Below, piece by piece: positions 39,534 to 48,874 of a stretch of DNA of 64,000 bases; position 1 is the stretch's first letter; each line of letters opens with the position of its first letter. Location of the stretch: positions 2,170,001-2,234,000 of the forward strand of contig JAUDYN010000003.1 of NCBI GenBank assembly GCA_030407005.1. The letters are read 5' to 3'. The DNA is from Desarmillaria ectypa (lineage: Eukaryota; Basidiomycota; Agaricomycetes; Agaricales; Physalacriaceae). The position numbers and the translations under genes were made by a program. The notes beneath the pieces were generated by a model that saw only the letters and a program-made list of their open reading frames with translations, was not told where the DNA came from and searched no databases.

Positions 39534-40669
39534 CTAGGCGTTGTAATAACCTTGCGACAATGAATCAGCTTCAATTCTACGTACAGCCATGGGATTTAAA
39601 ATAGCTCACCGCCATGGAATGGACCCTTCATATTCGAGTAGTGCTCCAACCGCTTCGAAAAGCGCCAATTCAAAAAAAACATGTACATCTAGCCCGAGTA
39701 TCAGATCCGAGAATGTGTATCCATTCGACACCAGAAACTTGCCTGGCACCCAAGATCGACGAGGAGAGAGATGATAAACGCTGTAAACAAGCTAGAGAAT
39801 CCCGAGGAGCAGAATGTACTTGGGAACGACGTAGACGTCGAATATCCCGCAGCCGCAGACGCAGACCACAATTGGCCGCCATTGTCGCATTCCCATTGGA
39901 TCTTGTCCTTACTATAAAACAAAGAGCAAACGTCAGCAACTAGCCCCTCAGGATGGGCCCAAACAAGCAGATGACTGAGTCATCGCAGCACAGAAACAGA
40001 TCCGTGCGGCGCAGAAGTGGCATGTATAGGTATTCAGATTGACACCTACCCTCGCTCAAGCTCAACGATCATCAGGATGGCCCGTACAGCACTTATGACG
40101 ATGATGAACGGCCACAAGAACTTGCAGACCCTAGTCCATATGTACGATCGCTAGAAGAGAAGCGTTAGATATTAATGTCCGCGCACGAGAATTCATTCGA
40201 CGAACGTTGGAGAGAGCGAACATGTTGATGATGGCGACAGCAGCGACACCCAAGCCGATACCACCGTAAATGTACCTAGACAATGAACATTGAAGTTAGC
40301 GGTAAAGTTGTCTCTCAGCCTGAACACCCTACCATTCAGGATAAGTGAAAAACATGTATTGACCGTCTATTAAGAGGAAGACACCGCCAGCGATGCTATA
40401 CGCCTAGACCAAAGGAAGGACTCGATATTAGTCCATTCATCCACGAACCGCGGAAATTCTGTTACGCACTGCGATAACGACAGCCCAAGCGATAGCCCCA
40501 CCCCTCTAAAGACACGAAGCATAACCCAATCAATTCCTAGCATTAAGAACAGCCGCAGTGACTTGCTCTCACCAATGGAAGTAACAGTAAACAGTTATCA
40601 CACCTGAATTGGGGAATATACAGATCAATATCAAAATGACGATGAATCAATTATGACTACGCACCACAT
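39534..40669 (-). CDS. Small tetraspan membrane protein of unknown function
   Basis: This gene has nine short exons: 40669-40665, 40603-40573, 40505-40470, 40403-40333, 40275-40206, 40150-40050, 39911-39743, 39688-39610 and 39550-39534. They total 579 nt, 192 residues. The protein starts MWCDNCLLLLPLRGGAIAW and has about four hydrophobic segments (GGAIAWAVVIAAYSIAGGVF, YIYGGIGLGVAAVAIINMF, FIIVISAVRAILMIV, FTAFIISLLVDLG). A Cys-containing loop (KIQWECDNGGQLW to FCSSGF) precedes the last segment. A basic tail follows (NWRFSKRLEHYSNMKGPF), ending GGYYNA. It resembles a family I associate with mushroom-forming fungi, but no function is known to me. The first coding exon is only ATGTG. The intron at 39742 has a GC donor. 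Confidence 0.8.
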
Positions 40670-43600
40670 CTCGAATTGGGGGTAACGGTATCGTTATCAG
40701 TCAATAATCAAATATCCTGTTTTTCGGTGGACTCGTGAAATCGTCAAGGGGAGGTAGCTGCTCGTCGGTAGAGTGGAAGGGATGAAGGCCCGAGACAAAG
40801 GTAGTGGTGTGACCATTTTCTGTCAAGCCTGTCATCCGGTAGGGGGTGGGAAAGTACGCTCGGCGACCAGGCACGTTCAGCCCGAAACGTTCGTCGGGCA
40901 TTTGTCAAATTTTCGTCCTTGAAACTCGCTTGCTCGCTTAGCGATGACGACAGACAGGTAACCGTAAATCTTATCTCATTAACCTCGAGCTCGCTGTAGG
41001 GATTCGTGATCTCCACTTTCTCCGATATTTTGGGGGAAAGGAATTTTGGTCTTTCTCCAAGAATAGAACGAGTACGGACAGGCTATCACCATTCACGTAT
41101 GATACATCATCCCAGTATAACGGCCCCTTCCCTTCCGGAGATTCAGAATCACCTACATATTTCTCCCGTGATAGCAGTATGCTTGTGTGCCACCGTCAAA
41201 TCGATATGGTTCAGTACCTCATCAACCGAGCGGCGACTCACCACCATATTGGTCAAGGATCTGCATTACAGGCGAACTTCGACACACACGCTGGCTGATT
41301 CGACTTGGCTGTAAATCAGCACCGAAACAGTTATTCTCATCCGCATTCCAGGCATTTGGTTCTATCTCGCCCTTTTCCCATCTCCTCTCTTCAAACTAAA
41401 TCTCTTCAAGGGTGCACTTGAGATGCCCGATCATAAAACCCTTGCATAGTCCCCGCTCTATTGTTCCCGATATACCAAATTCTGCAGTTGGTTCTTGTGC
41501 TTGTTTCCCCCGTCAGATATCTTCCTCTCTTGGTCGGTAGAAAGCTCTTCTTGTTATACTCTCACAACATCTGCATATGTAATTCGCTTTGGGAATTATC
41601 TCGCTTAAATGGCACTTCATTATTTCTATCGAAGTGAACCGCTCGGATTGACTGGGGTTTGCGGGACCGAACGGAATACATATGGAGATCTTGTCAACAC
41701 ATTTCATGGGAAGGCGTGTTTGGTGAGGTCACATTGGTCGCATTTCGTAGCTGCTTAATACCTGATGTCATCTGCTGTCTTCTTACCCTGTCTCGGTCGA
41801 TGTATGCAAGTCTGCCATTATGTACTTTTCTTCCCCCGACAAGACACATTTCCAGGTTCTACAAGTCTTCTAGTTCAAGATGCTCTATCCTTGGACCTTC
41901 GGAATCAATGTACGGGTGTTAATTCGGCTCAAGCGACGGGGCGGAACCCGGTGTTAACGTACGTCCAGCTAATTCCATTAAGCGACGGAACAGAAAAATA
42001 TTGTTAGGATGAACACTTCAAATTCTCCATATACAAGAATGATTTTCAGTAACAATGCTATTCCAGACATCCAGAGTGACTCGGACCTCCAATCGTGCTA
42101 AATAAATCCTGGTATGAGTCAAGAGATTCGGGATCTGGCGAATAAGTGATATAGCTGTTTGTTGCTTTCCAGTAACTTGGAGTCTTACGAACTGGTCTGG
42201 GATCGTCGGTGGGACAAAAATATCCTCACCGGAAGTTCAACTTGTTCCCTAGCGGGCGTTTCGATAGGATGACTTCGTGCTTAACGGACTTAAGTCAATA
42301 GCTGTAACAGCGGAAGGTGCGCTGAATGTGACAGCTTGCATGATTTTTGTAATCACCTGCTGCCTCGCAGAAAAGCGAACACAGGGACCTCTACGTTCAC
42401 ACAACTCTTCTCTCCACGAGACGTGGGATCATGCCGAGTCAGTCTACTCCGTGAAACGCACGGATCATAACCACTACGCATGGGCAGCGGGGGGATATTG
42501 AGACAGCAATATTCGCTTGTTTTTCTTGTTGTGGAAACTTACCGACTAGTTCCCTCTAGAGCAGCCGAGCCTCTTGGGCTGAGGGGGAAATCGTCGAATA
42601 ACAGCGGGACCCAGAAAAGCGGGAGTTGTTCTGTAAACCAAGGCGTACCGTAACACAGCACCAGTAGAACAGTAAACGGGGAGTGATGGCCGTGGTAGAT
42701 AATATTGGGACAGTATAACGCCACACATAGGACGATGACCACAAGACTTCGCATTTCGCCGAGCAAGATGAATTCCACCCGCACCTCCCGAAGAACGGCA
42801 CATCAAGCGACGGAGGATCACCAGAACAACAGCCTAGAAACAGCCTTGTTCAACCGCAACGAACCATTATGAACCTCACGGACGCGGTGCGCAGCAACTC
42901 GAGAAGAAGAAACTTGAAGCAAAGGTAACGAATTTCCACGTAACGAAACAAATCGTAGCAGTACGTCGACATCAAACCGCCTCCGAGGCAAAAAGCTATG
43001 CATCGATCCGGAGCCCCGCTAGTCCTGTAAGGTGCCTTACGGACTGCCTCGAGGTCAGGCTTGGGTCAGGCGTTGCCTCCCAGCTTGGGAAGTGTGCCCT
43101 TTGTTAGAGTTCGCCCAGGGTACCGACAAATATAGCCAAGCATCTCAAAAAGGATGTTATCCTGATTATCATGATCGAGCCAACTTCTTTAGCTCGAACT
43201 TCCTGAAGATGAGCATGATTAAGCGATGGCTGGGGAGATATGGAGATATGGAGCGATAACATTAGTAGCTTTAGTCTTTCCGCCCGGTAAACTCAGTTTG
43301 AGAGGGAGTCCCCAGCTCCAGTAAAGCGGCTGCCGATATCCTTGTTAATGTGATACCTTCCCTCTGGGCACCGGGTGTGTCCATCGAATTGACTGGGGCT
43401 AAATGATTCCAAGTTGATTTTGACTCACCGCTGAGCCTCGTTTCATACGAACACGCGCTAGAGGTATGTTGGAGAGGACGCAGAAGGATGTCACCCTGAA
43501 ACTCCTACTCTCCAGTTCGAGAGAACCGCTGAGTTTCTGGGTCAAAACACTACGTCTAATCTGATGCACATACAGGATATTCCTTGAACCTTCCGGTATG

Positions 43601-44897
43601 AACGTGGCATATGAACTGCCTTCTACAGCATGTTCGCTGAGTTGAAAAGTTTCTAACAAGCTCCCACAATCAGATGCACATGAAGAAAATTCTGTCTACC
43701 TGCATGAAAATGGTAGGCCTCGTAGGCCGCGGCCGCCACATGTTCTTTCTTAATTGGCACCGGTGCTTAGTATCATAAAGCTTTCTAATCCAAGCAGTGC
43801 ATTCCACTAGCTATGTACAATGATATTCGTCTCTTCGTACCTAAAAAATTGAAGAAGGGTGTAACAAAACAAGTAACGGCTAGTGTCCCAAGAAAAAAAG
43901 AAGTGACCTCGACCTTCCTAGATCCCATACGAGTCAATCAATGAACCATGCACCGCAGACGCGACATTCAATGCCACGACTCCGTACACGTACTCCAGTA
44001 CGGACGAAGATTGACTTTGCGGACATTCGTCGAATGCAAGGAGGTCGAAAAGGTCCCCCTTCATTGCCACCGCTATCCTGTCCGTTACAGCCTCGGATAA
44101 AAATATATCAATTTCGTATATTCGTCAAGAATCATTGCGAGCGTGTAAATATTCCTCCGCTATGGAAAAAAAATATTTTGTGGGCATTCGTCGTTACACG
44201 GTTGGGCGGGTAGAGAAAAGATATATACAGCGGGAGAAGGGGGGGGAAGGGGAAAAAGTCAAGAGAGTCGGATAGTGTGAGAATAGCTCGGGAAGGAACG
44301 ATAAGTGTGAAGGGTTGGCGTTTTTGGGAATATATGTGGTAATTAGAAGGATGTGAGCAATGATAATGGAACACATCCCAGCGAGCATTGGATCCAAGTG
44401 TATTGTCCGTCGAATTCTCCAGGAAGCCCAGCAACTGAGCACTAGAAGAGAAAAGACGTGACTGCACATGCAGAAGAGGTAGCTCGATCATCGATCAACG
44501 AGATGGCAATTGGGATCAACACGTTGCAACCTCGGTTCGCATGAAAAAGGCCACGAATTCTGCGACATCAAGCGGCAGAAAGAGATGGGAATCTCTTGAG
44601 GATGAGGTGGAAGGGTTGAGATAGGAGCCGAGGAGAGTGGGAACAAAAATGGACCTAGGTGCGCACGGCGCGGCCATTCTTAATCCCCAAAAAACGACAT
44701 GCGTGAGCAGTCTTTTTGAGTCATTTTATCTCTGTCTCTCGAAATAATACACGATACCTGTAAATGCAGCTGAGATGAAGAAAATATGATTTTAAAAGAT
44801 GAATGCCCGTGCAATGAGCGAGTAAATGGAAATGAAACGAGAAGATGCAGGGATGTGTAAAACAATAGGGAATGGGATTGACAGATCCGGCGCGGCT
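40670..44897. other. 4.2-kb gene-poor interval upstream of the tetraspan gene
   Basis: I find no reading frame with family resemblance, no chain of short exons that stays in frame, no tRNA and no terminal repeats marking a transposon. Short open frames occur at random on both strands. The interval begins as the promoter and leader of the tetraspan gene (about 40.67-41.4 kb) and ends as the 3' region of bHLH-2. Non-coding RNA, long UTRs or decayed sequence are all possible. Confidence 0.5.
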
Positions 44898-45990
44898 TCA
44901 GTAACCATTGTCATCTGATGCGGACGGACTTGACTCTCCCGATGAAGGGTCCTGCGCTCGGACGTTGTTCAGAGTGTGCGCAGCAATGGGAACGTCGGGT
45001 GGGGGTGACAATGGCCTAGCATCAAATACACCCGGAGAAGGGGTGTCTCCAAGCGACATTTTCTCGTTGAGAGACCGTAACCTCTGCATCTCTTGCTCTA
45101 GCTGAGTGATGCGAGCTTGGAGATCCTGGTTGGTCTTTTCGAGGGAAGTGATATATTGGGTGGCTGTCGAAGAGAGTTAATCGATGCACCGCATACGCGC
45201 AAAGAAAGGGAGCCCACCTCGATCCAAGAGCGAAACTTTGCTGCTCTTCTGGTTGGACACGGGGAGTACGTCCTTGAGCTTGGCATAACCATCACGAAGC
45301 TCATCACGCCTCCGCTGCTCTGCCTCAATACGCTGGCGCCTAGTAGCCTCCTTTCTGGAGTGGGCAAGGTTCTCGGCAAATAAGACACCCATTTCTTCGT
45401 CGTCAGAATCCTGGGAACGTGAACCGCGACTTCGGCGACCGGATGAGCTGGTCGGGGATGGAGTGGGATTGTAACGGACGTTGGACCGGTGGACTAGACT
45501 GTTGGCACGAGAAGAAGAGGGCGAGTTGTTACTGCTAGTGTGGTGGTGGTAGATGCCGTCAGCAGAGGTGTCTGATCCGGATACGGGGGGAGACAAAGGG
45601 TCGTAAAGGTCAGGCGAGGGCGGAGGAGGAGAGGTAGGAAGGACATGCGGCGACTCGGAAGAGGGGTAGCCTTGATATTGATGGGACATAATCGGCATGT
45701 TGTGGTACGAGGGCATTGGCGACTGCTGCAGCTCAGAGATGGGTATTACCTGCGCTACGTGCTGGGTAGCATGTTGACCTGCAAAGCATACGAAGCAATA
45801 ATTATCAGATGAACATGCGGCAAACAGAACAAAAGTAATGGTACCCACGCGTTTGAGGGCCGTTGTGCACAACCTGATAAGGGCTCATCTGCGGCGTCGC
45901 ATAGGAAATGTTGTACGCAGGGTCCTGCTCTGGTGGGTAAAAGCCGGTATACGACGCTGGATCGTTCATGACGTGCTGCTGCTGCTCCAT
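44898..45990 (-). CDS. bHLH transcription factor (bHLH-2)
   Basis: Exons 45990-45849, 45778-45218 and 45163-44898 total 969 nt, 322 residues. The Gln-, Pro-, Tyr- and Ser-rich N-terminus (MEQQQHVMNDPASYTGFY) looks like an activation region. The bHLH domain reads RQRIEAEQRRRDELRDGYAK, helix 1 ending KDVLP, loop VSNQKSSK, helix 2 VSLLDRATQYI, followed by the coiled coil TNQDLQARITQLEQEMQRLR. The C-terminal tail is Ser/Pro-rich. It should act in the nucleus as a dimer. The basic region lacks the usual His-5 and Arg-10 of E-box binders. It resembles bHLH-1, 7.8 kb away on the same strand, and shares its last intron position. The named orthologue is unknown to me. It is divergent from TBCA. Confidence 0.88.
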
Positions 45991-46366
45991 TCCTTTTGTA
46001 ATATTTTGGCGTGAAGAGAGAAGTTCAATGACTGAAAAACTCTGGATGCGTTGCTGAGATTCGTGCGGTCGTGGGTCGTCGTGAAGGAAAAGAAAAGAAA
46101 AAGGAACAATGGGCCAGGGGGACAGAGATGTACAATGAACCACAACGTCCTGGTAGGAAAAGGACGAGAGCGGTTGGCCAACCAGAGCCGCCTTCCGAAT
46201 TTGTTTAATCAAATATTCTCGCGACCCTAGACCGTGTCACCTTGTTTGTATACCAGCTTTGTACGCCAATCCGGTACAAATCCAAGGTAATCAGTACAAA
46301 GGCAGCACAATAACCTGATAATAATAGGTTTCATTGTTACAATCCTTTTACAGTCTGCCTTATTCT
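45991..46366. promoter_or_regulatory. Divergent promoter between bHLH-2 and TBCA
   Basis: There are 376 bp between the two start codons. No gene is seen here. The call is from orientation, and no binding site was assigned. Confidence 0.35.
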
Positions 46367-46888
46367 ATGTCGGAAATTCAGGCCATTCAACGGCAACTCA
46401 AGATTAAAGCAGGAGCTGCCAAGCGGTATTCCACCCAGTTCCTTTTTATCGTCCTGCCTAACACTCCGAAAGTCTAATAAAAGAACATATCCTCTATCGT
46501 AAAGAGACCGAGGAACAACAACGAAAGGTAGCCAAGCTCATCGCAGAAGGTATTTCTGAGGATGAATGGGATCTCAAGAACGCCGTAAGTACTCCACGCC
46601 TTCTTGTCGTGCATATCAATCCATCTGAGACGTCGCCAAAGAAAAAGGTCCTGGACGAATGCCATAGAATGATCGATGACTCTGCAACGAGGTTGGCGAA
46701 AGCCGCAGGCAACCTTAGAGATCTCGTAGTATGTCTTCTTCCTTCCTTCCCTTTTCCCGTCATCACGTCTCCATCGTGTCCAACAGATCGCTGCTAAGGA
46801 ACGTCCTGAGCTTGCTGAGGTACCGGAACTGTTCGATGCCGAAAGCGTACTCAAAGAAGGAAAAGAGTTTGAGACGGATAACCTCTGA
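46367..46888 (+). CDS. TBCA: Tubulin-specific chaperone A (beta-tubulin cofactor A)
   Basis: Cofactor A captures beta-tubulin during folding after the CCT chaperonin. Exons 46367-46425, 46473-46584, 46642-46728 and 46787-46888 total 360 nt, 119 residues, the usual family size. It is a three-helix bundle rich in charged residues. The reading runs from MSEIQAIQRQLKIKAGAAKR through LIKEHILYRKETEEQQRKVA, then EGISEDEWDLKNA, KKVLDECHRMIDDSATRL and NLRDLV to the C-terminal FETDNL. The third intron's acceptor has two candidates (46642 chosen because it keeps the family spacing). The CCT7 chaperonin subunit of the same folding route is also in this window, 43 kb away, probably by chance. Confidence 0.9.
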
Positions 46889-48117
46889 AGTTTGGAAGTT
46901 TGGATGTAATTTCTTTTTCTGACCCGGAGCCACCCGATCAGTAATATACGAAAGCCTTCGACCGCGAACTATGATTTTGAAAATTCAAACTAGTAAGTAT
47001 TAGCGCGCTCGCCGAAGATAGTGACTGGCAACGCCACACAGCCTAGATCAGGTTACAGAATTCCGTCTAATCTTTCTCTGGCTCTGCGGGTTTCCCCCGG
47101 CATATCAAGTGACAAGGGATACTGTCATTTGTGATTACCCGTTTTCGAAAGGAACATTGTCGCACTGACACATAATTTCCTAATCTTCCGTATCATCGGA
47201 GGCGTAGTTCAACACTGTGGGATCGTTCGGTCATCTCGGTCTGCACGTGTCCGTTACGTCACTCGTCGTCTAGTCGGTAGCTCACTCACTGTCCTCAGAC
47301 TCTCGCACTTAATACAGACATCGGGACCATACCCTCAGGTCGCTACTTACAAATTTCAATGCTGGAATTCGAAAGCTTTTATTTCGAAGTTTTTTCGGTT
47401 CCATTTTATACGGTAAACCAGTTATCTTAGTAATGTTGTCCTTGATATTGAATCTGCAGCTTGAGTCACTGATTTCATATACACCATACCCATTTCCCAT
47501 GTTTGATAGTTAAGGATTCGTTGCCTCGATAGCAGCTCAAATTGCCAAACTCATATATGGTTTGATGTAAACCATGATTAGAATCTTGGTCGCTCTCAGC
47601 ACCCCAACAATGTTTGGAACTTGCTGATCGGAGAAAGATATAACGACATATCCATGGACAAACTCCCCCCACGAAATACTGTATCTACAACGTCTTCTCC
47701 CGGGATACCCACCTACTACAAAGCTCATGCTGGAATCTATCAGGGTCATCCCCCCGACCTTTCGCCGGCGGTCTTTGACATGCCATAAATCTACTCACCG
47801 GACTACCAGGCGTATCCATACGTATCTTGTGGGGGTGCATATCTGTGGGAAAGAGCCGTCAGACTCGCCACAATTTAGCTTTGATATGCCGGGACCGATT
47901 TCGGAGGCAGCGAATCGAGGAAATAAGGTCAATTGAAGGCAATTGACCTTTCGTAAGTCGTCACCCGCCTTCAAGGCCGCCGGCTAATTTGTGTACGGAA
48001 TGGAAAGGACCACCGTTCGTAGAAATCTGTGGCTTTCCGTCAAAATACGTTTATGCATCACGGATAGCAACAAGAAACTTACGATAATATATCCTTCAAG
48101 AGTTATCCCCGGACATA
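46889..48117. other. Intergenic interval between TBCA and MED11, with one perfect hairpin
   Basis: This is a 1.2-kb stretch between convergent genes. No coding frame could be supported. It contains a perfect 11-bp inverted repeat (listed separately). The rest shows nothing recognisable. Confidence 0.5.
47925..47950. repeat. Perfect 11-bp inverted repeat with 4-nt loop
   Basis: The left arm AAGGTCAATTG (47925-47935) and the right arm CAATTGACCTT (47940-47950) are exact reverse complements around AAGG. Transcribed, this would form a short hairpin. It lies between the 3' ends of TBCA and MED11, so a role in 3' end formation or protein binding is possible but not shown. Confidence 0.7.
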
Positions 48118-48735
48118 TTACGTCTCGATGTCCCTGGATTGTTCCTCCATGGCACTCTTCATGCGTGTCAATGCGTCCAGGATACCGTTCCACGCATCTC
48201 TCTCTACCCTCGTCTCTTGCAACCCTCTGCTTTCTCCTTCGCCTTCGCCTTCGGGAAGCACAACCCCCAAACTAGGTGGAATAGAACCCAGTGGCGGGGC
48301 GTTGATCGCGCTAGGCGCTATCCGCGAGTGACGGATGTGGGCTAGTGATGAACGGATGGATACTTGAATAGACTGAAGACGAGGGTCACAATTATGCCCC
48401 GATGAGGAAACATCGACATACATCAAGTATTTCAAAGTATTCGTTGGCCTCCAATACAAACTGTTCGGAACGCTCTTCTCCTTGAGGAAGACCATCACTG
48501 GGACCGTCAGCTTGCGGTAAGGTGAGGAGTGAAATTGAGGACGCGGCAAGGGAGAGAAGACGGCCGATGTCCTGAAAATTATACTCGTAAGATATAGAAT
48601 TACCCAGTAATGATAAATGCTGACCTTTTCAACCTGACCAAGAGCATATATTTGTCTGGCTGTACGACTGGTGGTCCAAATGGGGTCGATATCGGTGGCA
48701 ATGGTGTCAGGCTGGGTTGGTGGGTCGGCCGACAT
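48118..48735 (-). CDS. MED11: Mediator complex subunit 11
   Basis: MED11 is a head-module subunit of Mediator, which links activators to RNA polymerase II. Exons 48735-48625, 48571-48422 and 48372-48118 give 171 residues. The conserved segment reads ARQIYALGQVEKDIGRLLSL, then ISLLTLPQ, EGEERSEQFVLEANEYFEIL-like helices, and SIQVSIRSSLAHIRHSRIAP. The C-terminal extension (EGEGEGESRGLQETRVERDA) is low complexity, followed by a helix. Length and helix pattern fit MED11 of other fungi. The family is short and weakly conserved, so this is a likely rather than certain call. It is divergent from the ABC gene, with 139 bp between starts. Confidence 0.8.
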   Translation of the reverse strand: MSADPPTQPDTIATDIDPIWTTSRTARQIYALGQVEKVSIYHYWVILYLTSIIFRTSAVFSPLPRPQFHSSPYRKLTVPVMVFLKEKSVPNSLYWRPTNTLKYLMYVDVSSSGHNCDPRLQSIQVSIRSSLAHIRHSRIAPSAINAPPLGSIPPSLGVVLPEGEGEGESRGLQETRVERDAWNGILDALTRMKSAMEEQSRDIET

Positions 48736-48874
48736 CGTGGTCAAGAAGAGAAAGTAGAGCGGCCGACTCGAGTCACGTTGATTCTGACCTACCATCATGC
48801 CATGACCCTTCGACTTGAATCCCTTTTTTTCACTGACTCGTGTATGAAATAAAGGGTCCACGTAAAATATCAAG
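48736..48874. promoter_or_regulatory. Divergent promoter between MED11 and the ABC ATPase
   Basis: There are 139 bp between the start codons of MED11 and the ABC gene, the tightest such pair here. The call is from orientation only. Confidence 0.4.

Noticed and set aside
43712..43736. GC-rich palindrome GGCCGCGGCC beside two GTAGGCC copies
   Set aside because: A short self-complementary GC run with no flanking repeat or gene context. Its size is within chance, and it overlaps rare-cutter restriction patterns rather than any known element.
41000..44800. Transposon remnant in the gene-poor interval
   Set aside because: No transposase or reverse transcriptase frame, terminal repeats or target-site duplication could be found by eye.
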